Shown here: positions 24,876 through 33,076 of the stretch, one piece after another
How the letters are laid out: the number at the start of each line of letters is the position of its first letter
How positions within the stretch are numbered: the stretch's first letter is position 1
Virus record (IMG/VR): IMGVR_UViG_3300024999_000029
Location: 124,001 to 188,000 of that record
Strand: one strand, 5' to 3'
Length of the DNA: 64,000 nt
Source of the DNA: a virus
Translations under genes and position numbers: made by a program
Notes under the pieces: generated by a model
What the model was told of the DNA's origin: nothing
The model's database searches: none
The model's input: only the letters and a program-made list of their open reading frames with translations

Positions 24876-24923
24876 AAATTATAACCCTTTCACGTTTCAT
24901 TATTATGTATATTTAAAACAAGC

Positions 24924-25397
24924 TTAAATAATTACTTTTTTTACTTCTTTTTGAACCATGTGCCATCCAATGCAAATAGCATCCGCCTCATCTTCAGAAG
25001 CATCTATATCAAATTGTTCTTTGACAAAATTTTGAGCATTGGCTTTTTGATCCACTCTTTTTTTTCCTTTAACTCCACATGTAGACTTCCATTTTGAAGG
25101 TTCTATGATAAAGTACAGCAGCTCTTGTTCATATAGATTGTTTTTCATAACTCCTAATAGTTCTGCTAGAGGCTTATACCCCTGTAAATTACCTTGATAT
25201 TGTATTTGTTCTATTGCTACAATTTCAGCTTTTTGATTTTTAATTAGGTTGTTAGCTTCAGTTTTTAGTTTAAATATTCTCTCATCTGAATTTTCGATCT
25301 CACTAAAATCTAAAACTCCGTGATTAATTAAATTCTCATTATCGAATACCGAATATCCTGTTTTGTTGGTTGACTGGTCGAACGAAATTACTCTCAT
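24924..25397 (-). CDS. RuvC-like Holliday junction resolvase
   Basis: RNase H fold resolvase: RVISFDQSTNKTGYSVFD (Asp7), VAIEQIQYQG (Glu63), and a C-terminal acidic SEDEADAICIGWH (Asp136/Asp139). The length of 157 is normal for phage RuvC-like enzymes. It resolves branched replication and recombination intermediates before packaging. The leader contains the TAAAATATAAAA element and GAGGTAAAA. Confidence 0.8.
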   Translation of the reverse strand: MRVISFDQSTNKTGYSVFDNENLINHGVLDFSEIENSDERIFKLKTEANNLIKNQKAEIVAIEQIQYQGNLQGYKPLAELLGVMKNNLYEQELLYFIIEPSKWKSTCGVKGKKRVDQKANAQNFVKEQFDIDASEDEADAICIGWHMVQKEVKKVII

Positions 25398-25425
25398 TTT
25401 TACCTCACTATTTTATATTTTAGAT

Positions 25426-25821
25426 TTATTCTTTTTCATTATTGAACCAGATTGCGTAGTCTACTTTAAATATATCTCTTAGATAAATATAAATGTGGCA
25501 ACCGTATTCATCTTCATATTTATAGAGTCTTTTACCATATTTACTTTGGTTATATAAATATTTTTTCGTGAACTTAACATTCCTTTTTATATTTTCCTTA
25601 ACACTTTCCAATGTTAAGTTCCAATTACCCTGTTCAACGATTTCTTGCCAACAACAAAGTTCATCTCCATTGCAACAATAAAAATTTTCGGTCATGCCAT
25701 AGTTGGTAAACTTTTTTAATAAGCTAGGTAGAACATTTTTATTAAACACTTCTGGTTTTAAAAGCATATCTTTCTCTCTATAAAAACTCAATTGTCTTTC
25801 AAGCAATTTTTTATCTATCAT
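25426..25821 (-). CDS. Unknown protein, 131 aa
   Basis: ATG 25821 (MIDKKLLERQ) is preferred over a GTG that overlaps the ribosome binding site GGAGAGGAG. The middle contains three Cys in CCNGDELCCW; the C-terminal half is Tyr/Lys-rich (KRLYKYEDEYGCHIYIYLRDIF). No family recognised. Belongs to the early operon. Confidence 0.6.
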   Translation of the reverse strand: MIDKKLLERQLSFYREKDMLLKPEVFNKNVLPSLLKKFTNYGMTENFYCCNGDELCCWQEIVEQGNWNLTLESVKENIKRNVKFTKKYLYNQSKYGKRLYKYEDEYGCHIYIYLRDIFKVDYAIWFNNEKE

Positions 25822-25855
25822 ATTGCAATACACTCCTCTCCTTTTATATTTTAAA

Positions 25856-26173
25856 TTATTGTTGTTTCAATTCTTCTTCCGTTTCTTCTACCCATATATC
25901 CCATTCTTGTTTAGATTCTTTTAAAGATTTTTTAGGTAATTTACCCCGTCTCATTAATTGCATTTCTTTTAAAGATTCTTCCAACGATTCTGCTACGGTA
26001 CAATATCTCTCATTTAAATATTTATCTTTATACAAATACTGGACTACTTCCTCCATATTGCCACATGAATTACAAATGTAAGTTATAATTACCGCATTGG
26101 TTCCTCTTTTTGTACAACTAAATATGCCTGTGTTACAACTGCCGCAATTACATTGTAATTCGAAACTCTCCAT
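25856..26173 (-). CDS. Zinc-ribbon protein, 105 aa
   Basis: The N-terminal CNCGSCNTGIFSC...YICNSCGNMEE is a treble-cysteine zinc ribbon; the C-terminus is a charged helix. It overlaps the upstream gene by 26 bases, so the two are probably translationally coupled. Function unknown. Confidence 0.6.
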   Translation of the reverse strand: MESFELQCNCGSCNTGIFSCTKRGTNAVIITYICNSCGNMEEVVQYLYKDKYLNERYCTVAESLEESLKEMQLMRRGKLPKKSLKESKQEWDIWVEETEEELKQQ

Positions 26174-26492
26174 GTTTTTCTCCTATCTCTATAAATTTGT
26201 ATTTTAATTGATTAATCACATTATAAATTGAATAAATTTTTATTAATTCCATTAAATATTCTATATTTTTATCTACTTTATCAACTACAATATTTGCGTC
26301 ACAATCTTCATCAACATCAATGATATCAATTCTTTTAATATACCATTTTATTAGCTCTTCAAAAGATATACTGTGACAATAATCTCTACTGTAAAATGTA
26401 ACGCTATCTTCATCAATAAAATTACAATCCTTACCATAGATTTCTACATCTAAATACTCGCATATCTCTCTAATCCTATCATAATTAATCAT
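26148..26492 (-). CDS. Unknown protein, 114 aa
   Basis: Acidic Asp/Ile-rich protein (RIDIIDVDEDCDANIVVDKVDKNIEYL) with no recognised domain. The TAAAATATAAA element and AAAGGATAAATGT precede the start. Overlaps the zinc-ribbon gene. Confidence 0.6.
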   Translation of the reverse strand: MINYDRIREICEYLDVEIYGKDCNFIDEDSVTFYSRDYCHSISFEELIKWYIKRIDIIDVDEDCDANIVVDKVDKNIEYLMELIKIYSIYNVINQLKYKFIEIGEKHGEFRITM

Positions 26493-26520
26493 ACATTTAT
26501 CCTTTAAATTTATATTTTAG

Positions 26521-26865
26521 TTAAAGTAGCCTGAATCTTTTTACGTATGGGTGTGCTTCTTCTCTTGACATTATAGGAAATCCTAATACAGTTTTAGATT
26601 GTGGCGGTACCTCTGTATGTCCATTATCTATAATTAGTTTAGCATTCGGCAATTTTTCATATACTTTAATTATTTCATTTTCATTTGCTTTAAGTACTAC
26701 TTTTTTAATCGCTATTTTTAGCCATTGTTTAAACTTTTCTTCATGTTGGTCACGTAACGCAATTAACATAGCTGCATGACTTACTTGTGCTGCAATTTTT
26801 CCTGCCGACATATTTAAGTCTTTATTAACTATAAAATATTGTATCAGCTCATTATTATCGTTCAT
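26521..26865 (-). CDS. Peptidyl-tRNA hydrolase 2 (PTH2) family protein, copy 1
   Basis: The signature IQYFIVNKDLNMSAGKIAAQVSHAAM, then EVPPQSKTVLGFPIM, is the PTH2 (Pth2/Bit1) fold, usually archaeal or eukaryotic, where it cleaves peptidyl-tRNA. The length of 114 is normal. A second, diverged PTH2 gene lies 840 bases upstream (27705). In a phage it may rescue peptidyl-tRNAs or serve in tRNA or stress countermeasures. Confidence 0.8.
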   Translation of the reverse strand: MNDNNELIQYFIVNKDLNMSAGKIAAQVSHAAMLIALRDQHEEKFKQWLKIAIKKVVLKANENEIIKVYEKLPNAKLIIDNGHTEVPPQSKTVLGFPIMSREEAHPYVKRFRLL

Positions 26866-26921
26866 ATTATCCCTTTCTTATTTTATATTTTGTTTAACTG
26901 TCTGCTAAATCTTTCATCTTT

Positions 26922-27497
26922 TTATTGCCATTCATATTCTTTTATTTCTTTTAAACAATTTCTATAATAACTCGTTGCATTTTTATTCCCATCACTAGTA
27001 TTTTTAATATCGTTACAACATAAGCATCTATAATACCCCATTTCTTCTTCAACTTCTTTTTCTGATAACTCTATTATCATATCAGAAGTATAAAGTTTGC
27101 CACAGGTACAACAACACCTAAGTTCATCTTCCTTTATTCCTAGTTGTTGCTCAATTACTTTTGATATATCACCTAATATTAAATGTTTCTCGATGAGTAT
27201 TTCTGCTAATTCTCCATCAAAAATATCTGAATCATACCAAGGAAGAGTTTTCCAATAATTATATAATTCTTTACTGTTTGTGATAATACATGCTTTTCCA
27301 AAGGCTGCATACCAACCACTTGTACTCGTATTCATCGGAATACCATCCTCAGCAAATGTGTCTATGCTCCAGTACTCATGAATACGAATAAGTTGATTTC
27401 TAAATTCCTTTAAAAAATCATATGTAATTAACTGTTTAATGTTTTTTGGTATTTGATATTCAACATGAATATCATCACTATTTCCTAAGATTGGCAT
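26922..27497 (-). CDS. Unknown protein with zinc-ribbon, 191 aa
   Basis: The N-terminal 120 residues are helical with Trp/Tyr-rich blocks (FGKACIITNSKELYNYW); the C-terminal part has a four-Cys cluster (RCCCTCGKLY...YRCLCCNDI) that should bind zinc. No family recognised. It lies between the two PTH2 genes with a 54-aa Cys-containing gene. Confidence 0.6.
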   Translation of the reverse strand: MPILGNSDDIHVEYQIPKNIKQLITYDFLKEFRNQLIRIHEYWSIDTFAEDGIPMNTSTSGWYAAFGKACIITNSKELYNYWKTLPWYDSDIFDGELAEILIEKHLILGDISKVIEQQLGIKEDELRCCCTCGKLYTSDMIIELSEKEVEEEMGYYRCLCCNDIKNTSDGNKNATSYYRNCLKEIKEYEWQ

Positions 27498-27503
27498 ACT
27501 GTT

Positions 27504-27668
27504 TTATTCTCCTTTTATATTTTCCTTCTCTATATTTTTATCATGGTTACTTATACAATTATCTTTACATATATCTTCATTCCAATCATATTGATGTTTA
27601 CATACTCCCCAATCATCTAATTCAAAATGAGAACATTGCTTTTGTTGTTTTAATTGATTCTTATTCAT
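27504..27668 (-). CDS. Small Cys/His-containing protein, 54 aa
   Basis: ATG 27668 follows GGGGAGAAGTTAC. Cys12, His14, Cys23, His25, Cys34 and Cys38 (QCSHFELDDWGVCKHQYDW...DICKDNC) suggest a small zinc site. The downstream element AATATAAAAGGAG is inside its last codons, showing that the intercistronic element can be translated. Confidence 0.6.
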   Translation of the reverse strand: MNKNQLKQQKQCSHFELDDWGVCKHQYDWNEDICKDNCISNHDKNIEKENIKGE

Positions 27669-27704
27669 GTAACTTCTCCCCTTAAATCAAGACTATAATC
27701 ATCT

Positions 27705-28073
27705 TTATAATAATTGTAGTCTTTTAATATACTGTTGCGTTTCTGACTTCCGCATTACTCCTAACCCGACACATGTTAAACTTCCAGTAGGTATTTCAGT
27801 CAATCCTAAATCTTCAATATAGTAAAATCCCTCTTCTTTAAGTTTTAATAAATCTTTAGTCTTACCTCTTAATATAATTTTCTTTTGGTTGTGGTTTGTA
27901 TACCACTCTATAAATGTTTTCTTTCTTTCCACCCATAGTTTATTTTCTTGAAAGCACAAACTATCAAGTGAAATAATGGTCGCAACATGAGCCACTTGAC
28001 CAGCTATTTTACCGACAGACATATTTAATTCTGAATTTATTATGTAATATTGAACTAATTCGTCTCTATCCAT
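27705..28073 (-). CDS. Peptidyl-tRNA hydrolase 2 (PTH2) family protein, copy 2
   Basis: VQYYIINSELNMSVGKIAGQVAHVAT and LTEIPTGSLTCVGLGVM match the PTH2 fold. It is about half identical in the core motifs to the gene at 26521, with an insertion of roughly 10 residues around 40-55. Two paralogues in one phage operon suggest either sub-functionalisation or a heteromer. Confidence 0.75.
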   Translation of the reverse strand: MDRDELVQYYIINSELNMSVGKIAGQVAHVATIISLDSLCFQENKLWVERKKTFIEWYTNHNQKKIILRGKTKDLLKLKEEGFYYIEDLGLTEIPTGSLTCVGLGVMRKSETQQYIKRLQLL

Positions 28074-28095
28074 TGCTATTATCCTTTCTCATAGT

Positions 28096-29289
28096 TTATA
28101 TTTTGATTAAAAGTGATTTTTTATTGAAACTTTGTTGTATTTCCCAATCTTTTTTATACATCCATTTATATCCACCAGACTGTTTATATTCGCCTTTACA
28201 AACTTCCGAAATATGATATGCTCCAGTTTCACTTTTTGCTTTTCCAACACTGTCATACTTATTAATTATTTCACCTGTATTTATATTTAATTGTACTACT
28301 GGGTTTGATTGTTGATCGAATTTTTTATATTTACACCAATCTAATTCATCACCTTGTTTTAAATATTTAGTAATAGTTTTTCTACTTAATTTTATTTCTT
28401 TGCTAATATCTAAAGTATTATTCATACCACTATTCCATAAATCACAGACCGATTTCACTAACGAATTACAAGCAAATTCATGACACCTTATCCAATCAAT
28501 TCTTGATAAATCAAATATATTTATTATTTCACTATCTAATATATTAGTTTTTATGTATTGTAAATTAGGCGACTGTGCATCAATAATTATATAATTTGTA
28601 ATTCCGTTTATTTTGGCAATACATTCTTTTATTTCATCATTTTCTCGTTCTTCTTTTAGAGTCCTTAATGAATTAGGAAAACTTTTTTCATAATGTTGGT
28701 TGCCGTGTACCTCAATTATAATATTTTTATTTTCAATATAAAAATCGTATATCTTAGTACCATTAAGCTTTGTATTTGTATGTTCAATGTTTTTACTCCA
28801 GCTAAAAACATGTTCTGTTGTGAATTCAATACCTAACTGAATTAAAACATTATACATAAATTTCTGGGCATAACTCACCCCGTCAGAACACTTAGGGCAA
28901 GACAAACCTCGTTTACTAATATTATTTATTGATTTGTTTATTATTATATTTTCGCATTTGTCGCATTTCCAATTCACAAATACACTACTTGCTTGAGTAT
29001 ATTTAAACCCATCATTTTTATCATGCAGCAAATTAGCTAAACTAGGATTAGTTGTCCACATATCATTAATTCCTATTTTAACTTTTTTGTTAGAGCATAT
29101 AGGACATTTACGATTGGCTTTTAAATGATATTCATCCATTTTCCCTATATATTTACATTGCAAACATTCATATTTATAGCCTTTAATAGTATGTTTCCCA
29201 TGGTTAATCCTAATTAGGTTTAATATTTTTATATTACCATTGATTACATCATTAATATTATACTTGTATTTATGTGTTATGTTTTCCAA
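28096..29289 (-). CDS. Homing-type endonuclease with zinc ribbons, PD-(D/E)xK core and NUMOD1-like tail
   Basis: Two zinc ribbons (ECLQCKYIG...CPICSNKK; WKCDKCENI...CPKCSDG) precede a nuclease domain (YDFYIENKNIIIEVHGNQHYEKSF, the D...ExxGxQH version of PD-(D/E)xK). After a helix-turn-helix segment (ISKEIKLSRKTITKYLKQGDEL), the C-terminus is NUMOD1-like (VVQLNINTGEIINKYDSVGKAK...GGYKWMY), a DNA-binding module of mobile nucleases. It interrupts an operon of unrelated small genes. A hairpin covering its ribosome binding site may limit translation. Confidence 0.85.
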   Translation of the reverse strand: MENITHKYKYNINDVINGNIKILNLIRINHGKHTIKGYKYECLQCKYIGKMDEYHLKANRKCPICSNKKVKIGINDMWTTNPSLANLLHDKNDGFKYTQASSVFVNWKCDKCENIIINKSINNISKRGLSCPKCSDGVSYAQKFMYNVLIQLGIEFTTEHVFSWSKNIEHTNTKLNGTKIYDFYIENKNIIIEVHGNQHYEKSFPNSLRTLKEERENDEIKECIAKINGITNYIIIDAQSPNLQYIKTNILDSEIINIFDLSRIDWIRCHEFACNSLVKSVCDLWNSGMNNTLDISKEIKLSRKTITKYLKQGDELDWCKYKKFDQQSNPVVQLNINTGEIINKYDSVGKAKSETGAYHISEVCKGEYKQSGGYKWMYKKDWEIQQSFNKKSLLIKI

Positions 29290-29295
29290 TTATAT

Positions 29296-29311
29296 CCTCC
29301 CCGTCAGGAGG
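29296..29311 (-). promoter_or_regulatory. Hairpin sequestering the endonuclease ribosome binding site
   Basis: On the - strand CCTCC-TGACGG-GGAGG; the 3' arm is the Shine-Dalgarno sequence of the 397-aa endonuclease. Free-standing homing endonuclease genes in phage T4 use the same device to restrict translation to late transcripts (family knowledge). Confidence 0.6.
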
Positions 29312-29362
29312 GTAGCTACCATTAATTACACGTGTACTCCATTTGTTTTATATTTTAGATTA

Positions 29363-29986
29363 TTATAATTGATTTAAATTTTCAGCTTCTTTTAACCACT
29401 GCTTTATTTTTATAAGCTTTTCTTCTGAGAAGAAATCTTTGGATCTAAGCCAAGCTTCTATATCTAACTGTCTTTTACTACTATTACACCCTTTACATGA
29501 TGGAACGCAATTATTTATTGTATTAACTCCATTGTGTATTACATGTTCTTTATGTAATTGTTGTCTATATTTTTCTTTGTGGTCTTGTTCGCTAGTTCCA
29601 CAATAAGCACATTCATGATTAAAATAATCTAAGCAATATTTCCATTCTTTATTATTTATTTTATGATTTTTGTTTCTTCTTTTTTTACTATATTCATTAA
29701 CTTTATCACGATGTTGTTTTTGATACTCTTTGGTATATTCTAAGATGTGTTTTTTATTATTTTTTCTCCACAATTCATCTTTAGTTGATTCTCTTTCTTT
29801 ATTTCTTTGTTTCCATTGTCTTTGAGATTCTCTTGATTTATCTAAATTTTTCTCTCTATATATTTTTTGGTATTCATCCCTACAATGCTTACATGGTTGC
29901 CCCAGTTTTCCATTTACTTTGTAAAAATATTCCTCTGTTGCAGGTTTGTATTCTCTGCATTTAGTACATTGTTTTAATTCTTCCAA
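29363..29986 (-). CDS. HNH endonuclease with N-terminal zinc finger
   Basis: The N-terminal KQCTKCREYKPATEEYF...CKHCRDEYQK zinc finger is followed by a long basic helix (about 45-110) and a typical HNH core: CAYCGTSEQ, then HKEHVIHNGVNTINNCVPSCKGCNSSKR. Common among phage free-standing homing nucleases. It lies beside another homing endonuclease, so this is a mobile-element hotspot in the early operon. Ribosome binding site GGAGGTGAAGAATT. Confidence 0.85.
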   Translation of the reverse strand: MEELKQCTKCREYKPATEEYFYKVNGKLGQPCKHCRDEYQKIYREKNLDKSRESQRQWKQRNKERESTKDELWRKNNKKHILEYTKEYQKQHRDKVNEYSKKRRNKNHKINNKEWKYCLDYFNHECAYCGTSEQDHKEKYRQQLHKEHVIHNGVNTINNCVPSCKGCNSSKRQLDIEAWLRSKDFFSEEKLIKIKQWLKEAENLNQL

Positions 29987-30043
29987 TTCTTCACCTCCTA
30001 AATTACAATAGAATCACTCTTTTATCGTAAAATACGTTTCTAC

Positions 30044-30066
30044 AGCCCTACTCTCCCAAGGGTTTC
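30044..30066. repeat. Dispersed motif copy with dyad
   Basis: AGCCCTACTCTCCCAAGGGTTTC closely matches AGCCCTACTCTCGCAATGGTTAC at 22417-22439. Here ACTCTCC also pairs with GGAGAGT at about 30073. It is in a non-coding gap (29987-30120) behind the HNH gene start. Role unknown. Confidence 0.4.
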
Positions 30067-30120
30067 AAAAATGGAGAGTCTTGAAAATCATAAAATCTTG
30101 CCAAAATTAGGTTTTCCTCA

Positions 30121-30210
30121 TTATTTAAGCATTTGGAACTCAAAACCTAATATTAGTCCGACTGTAAAGCATAATAAAAGCAAAATAACGTATTTTAAGT
30201 AATTACTCAT
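30121..30210 (-). CDS. Single-pass membrane peptide, 29 aa
   Basis: ATG 30210 follows TAAAATATAAGGAGAAAAAC. A short polar start (MSNYLKY) and a hydrophobic segment (VILLLLCFTVGLILGF) fill almost the whole peptide. Small phage membrane peptides can act on the host envelope or exclude other phages; no specific family recognised. Confidence 0.55.
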   Translation of the reverse strand: MSNYLKYVILLLLCFTVGLILGFEFQMLK

Positions 30211-30232
30211 GTTTTTCTCCTTATTTTATATT

Positions 30233-30793
30233 TTAGATTAAATAATTTCTAACTGATTGCCAATTCGATATTCTTAAACCTTCCCATTGTTCGTTCCATG
30301 CTTTTACTCCACCAAAACACATTTTTAATGTAGCATCTGAAGAATCAAGGTTGCTTTTAACGTCATCAATAAAAATTGCTCCCTTACCCATCTTTACTAT
30401 TTCTTTTGTCATTTGAACTCCATCATTGACAAGCAAAACCGAGTTCTTTATAAATGGTAACTTTTCCTTTATAAATAAAGATTTTCTGAAGATATTTGAA
30501 TATGTACCAATCGAGGCTATTATTATTTTATATTTCTCATTCAATTCCTGCAGCACTTCATAGGCATCTGGCATAAACTCAAGCACATGGAAGAATTCAA
30601 ATGAAGCAAACATATCATCAATTCTATCAATTGCTAGTGGACATTCTTCTCCAAAATTCCAGAGCTTATTGTTTAGATAATTAGCTGGCTTAAAACCATC
30701 TACTCTTTGATATCTCATATTATAAGCGTCACAATATGCTTTGGATGACTGGGTGATTGTATCGTCGAAATCGACAAACAAATTATATTTCAT
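30233..30793 (-). CDS. HAD-family 5'(3')-deoxyribonucleotidase-like protein
   Basis: HAD motif I is LFVDFDDTIT (Asp8, Asp10), motif II IIIASIGTYSN, motif III/IV GKGAIFIDDVKSNL. The pattern fits the NT5C-like deoxyribonucleotidase family, which removes phosphate from dNMPs. Its neighbour is a ThyX-like gene, so a role in the phage nucleotide pool is likely. The two genes are adjacent with one base between. Confidence 0.65.
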   Translation of the reverse strand: MKYNLFVDFDDTITQSSKAYCDAYNMRYQRVDGFKPANYLNNKLWNFGEECPLAIDRIDDMFASFEFFHVLEFMPDAYEVLQELNEKYKIIIASIGTYSNIFRKSLFIKEKLPFIKNSVLLVNDGVQMTKEIVKMGKGAIFIDDVKSNLDSSDATLKMCFGGVKAWNEQWEGLRISNWQSVRNYLI

Positions 30794-30794
30794 A

Positions 30795-31406
30795 TTATAA
30801 ATCCTCCAAAATCAATTCTTTAAATCGTGGCAGCCCTTCTACCCAATCACAAAAATAATGCCACTCTTCAAGTTTATGGTTTTTGCGTTGGTCATAAATA
30901 GTCTTTAGTTGCAAATAGTTGGTCGTGATTCTTTTAGTTAAATTTAAACCTTCTGGAGTATTTGATATAATCCATTGAAAAAGCTCTTGTTTTCTATCAT
31001 TGTCTTGGCATGTATTATAGTGATCTATATAAAAACGTAAAATATCTTTGATTTGTTTGCTTACATATTTATTGCATTGCTTATCTAAATCCATTTTTGT
31101 AATTCTATGCATTGTAGATTGGCTGCTTATGACATCATGAAAATGATACCTATCCCATTGCAACCAAAAGTATTGAGGCATTTCTACATCTGCTTGGACT
31201 ACAACTCCTTTAAATGCACAATTATGCCCCGAGCCTGCCTTAGCATGACCTAATATTTTAGCTCTTTTTAAGTCTTTTTCTGTAAACACTTCATTGTTTT
31301 CGCCAGTAAATATATCGTTAAAATCTTTGACCTCAATCGACATTGGATAACCACTTGCTATTATTGATTCTTCTAACCCGTAAACTTTTACATTAAATAT
31401 ATTCAT
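30795..31406 (-). CDS. ThyX-like (flavin thymidylate synthase fold) protein, degenerate motif
   Basis: The segment GVVVQADVEMPQYFWLQWDR then YHFHDVISSQSTMHR aligns by eye with the ThyX core, in which RHRxxSxNExS binds dUMP and FAD. The later LTKRITTNYLQLKTIYDQR...EWHYFCDWV resembles the ThyX C-terminal helices. Key arginines of the ThyX motif are replaced (R-Y-H), so it may bind a nucleotide without making dTMP. Fold assignment is inference. GGAGGATATATA precedes the start. Confidence 0.45.
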   Translation of the reverse strand: MNIFNVKVYGLEESIIASGYPMSIEVKDFNDIFTGENNEVFTEKDLKRAKILGHAKAGSGHNCAFKGVVVQADVEMPQYFWLQWDRYHFHDVISSQSTMHRITKMDLDKQCNKYVSKQIKDILRFYIDHYNTCQDNDRKQELFQWIISNTPEGLNLTKRITTNYLQLKTIYDQRKNHKLEEWHYFCDWVEGLPRFKELILEDL

Positions 31407-31485
31407 TATATATCCTCCATGATTATAATTGCCTCAGCTTCACATTTACAAAGTTCTACGTTTTTTATTTGATATAATGCATTAT

Positions 31486-31638
31486 TTAGACTTTGTATAA
31501 AAACTTCTTCATCTCTTGCTCTAATGATTCAAGACACATGTCTACTATGGAATCAAGGTGTTTTTGTGTTGGCTGCCTTTTACACCTTTTAAAATACCAC
31601 TTCTTACATTCTTGGATGATATCTTCTTTATTGTTCAT
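31486..31638 (-). CDS. Small basic protein, 50 aa, unknown
   Basis: ATG 31638 follows TAAAATATAAAATTGAGGTGATAAA. Basic N-terminal half with Cys11 and Cys19 (ECKKWYFKRCKRQPTQ) and a helical acidic C-terminus. Function unknown. The gap 31407-31485 shows no further gene. Confidence 0.55.
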   Translation of the reverse strand: MNNKEDIIQECKKWYFKRCKRQPTQKHLDSIVDMCLESLEQEMKKFLYKV

Positions 31639-31660
31639 TTTATCACCTCAATTTTATATT

Positions 31661-31810
31661 TTATTTATATGTATTTAATCCTAAAACTATTTTATTTGCT
31701 AATTCTTCAGTTAAAATTTTATCTGCAACCATGCAGCCATATTTATCTCTAATACAATAAGTTAATGCTGTGCTGTTTGGAAACATTTTATATCCTTCTA
31801 CTTTATACAT
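31661..31810 (-). CDS. Small protein, 49 aa, unknown
   Basis: ATG 31810 follows AAAGGAGAGTAAATT. Sequence MYKVEGYKMFPNSTALTYC and a helical end. No family recognised; supported by position, site and the element behind it. Confidence 0.5.
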   Translation of the reverse strand: MYKVEGYKMFPNSTALTYCIRDKYGCMVADKILTEELANKIVLGLNTYK

Positions 31811-31823
31811 AATTTACTCTCCT

Positions 31824-32210
31824 TTATTCAGATGCTTTAGGCAATAGACTCCATAATTCAATATCATTATTATTTTTATAATCAATAAATCCGATTACAT
31901 ACCAATCTTCAACATCACAACTATGAACAGGATTCTTGTAATTATCAATATAATTTCCATCTTCATCTAGCCATCCCCATCCAATTTCATCTTTAAATTC
32001 TTCTACGTCTGTTTCTGATCCTATCCATATATAAGGTTTCATAATTTTAAATTCAGCAAAATTATTAAATCTTTTATCAATAATCATGCAAAGAAACCAT
32101 TTTTCAGAATTATAAATTGCTTCTTCTTTTAAATCTTTAGTTGTGCATTCTTCTGTTGGAAAATCAGTACTTAGAAAATTATAAATATCTTTAAAGTTTT
32201 GTATTGGCAT
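31824..32210 (-). CDS. Unknown acidic protein, 128 aa
   Basis: ATG 32210 (MPIQNFKDIYNFL) is chosen for GAAAGGGTACAAAA upstream; the longer in-frame form (to 32267) has no site. Contains aromatic-rich beta segments (KPYIWIGSE, WGWLDEDGNYIDNY, DWYVIGFIDY). No family recognised. Confidence 0.6.
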   Translation of the reverse strand: MPIQNFKDIYNFLSTDFPTEECTTKDLKEEAIYNSEKWFLCMIIDKRFNNFAEFKIMKPYIWIGSETDVEEFKDEIGWGWLDEDGNYIDNYKNPVHSCDVEDWYVIGFIDYKNNNDIELWSLLPKASE

Positions 32211-32293
32211 TTTTGTACCCTTTCTATAATCCCTCAATTTTAATCTCACTTTTCTTAAAAATATCATTATAGCCTTAGATTCAATTTAATATT

Positions 32294-32791
32294 TTACCAA
32301 ATTTCATTTTGCAAGTTAAAAACTCTTCTGTAACTATTACCTCTTAAGCTAAATTCATTGTTTTTCCTAACTTGCTTATTACTCCACTTTTTATAGAATC
32401 TCTTTGTATTAGTAGAAAACCATGCTCTAATTAAATAATAAGGCTTTTCTTCTAAATATTTATTCTTTTCCCATACAGTCCAATACACAGAATTTTTAAG
32501 TTTTTGAAGTTTATATTTGCCATATAGTTTATTTTTATAATAATTATCTTTGTTTTTAAATTGTTTTTTGTGGTTTTTAAGTTTATTACAATGATAATCA
32601 TTATCTTCTAAAATATTAATACATTCATCTATTCGCCATTGATCCATTTTCCAATATACATCTTCGCTTGTATCAGAATCATCATAAACCCATTCTCCAT
32701 CAAAACAAAAAGGCTCTTTTTGCAAATTTCGATATGCTTCTAATTCATTCCAGTCAGTATATAATTCTATTAATTCTGTTTGTCTATTTAT
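32294..32791 (-). CDS. Unknown basic protein, about 165 aa, start codon unusual
   Basis: The only canonical start in frame is a TTG at 32725 without a ribosome binding site. The frame is open and protein-like to an ATA codon at 32791 placed five bases after AGGTGAT and the intercistronic element, so an ATA (Ile) start is the best guess. Rich in Lys, Tyr, Trp (KKQFKNKDNYYKNKLYGKYK). Function unknown. Confidence 0.5.
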   Translation of the reverse strand: MNRQTELIELYTDWNELEAYRNLQKEPFCFDGEWVYDDSDTSEDVYWKMDQWRIDECINILEDNDYHCNKLKNHKKQFKNKDNYYKNKLYGKYKLQKLKNSVYWTVWEKNKYLEEKPYYLIRAWFSTNTKRFYKKWSNKQVRKNNEFSLRGNSYRRVFNLQNEIW

Positions 32792-32828
32792 AAAATCACC
32801 TACTTTTATATTTATTAGGGACTTTGTT

Positions 32829-33038
32829 TTAATTGAGCATTACTACATCTAAGTTATCAGATGCTTTATATAATTCTTCTAATGAATATATAAGAATCTC
32901 TGATTTCTTATAATCAAAATCATCCTTGCAGCAATCATATATCTTTTGTTGCGCATCTTTTTTATTCTCTGCTCTCACCAAAAAACTATAACCATAGTTG
33001 AGACAAGGAACATTTATTTCAGCCATATAATATTTCAT
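32829..33038 (-). CDS. Small protein, 69 aa, unknown
   Basis: Begins MKYYMAEINVPCLNYGYSF and continues as an alternating strand-helix protein (VRAENKKDAQQKIYDCC), like small ferredoxin-fold phage proteins. Ribosome binding site GAAGGAGATCAGTA. Function unknown. Confidence 0.55.
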   Translation of the reverse strand: MKYYMAEINVPCLNYGYSFLVRAENKKDAQQKIYDCCKDDFDYKKSEILIYSLEELYKASDNLDVVMLN

Positions 33039-33076
33039 TACTGATCTCCTTCTTATATTTCATTCAAAATAAATTT

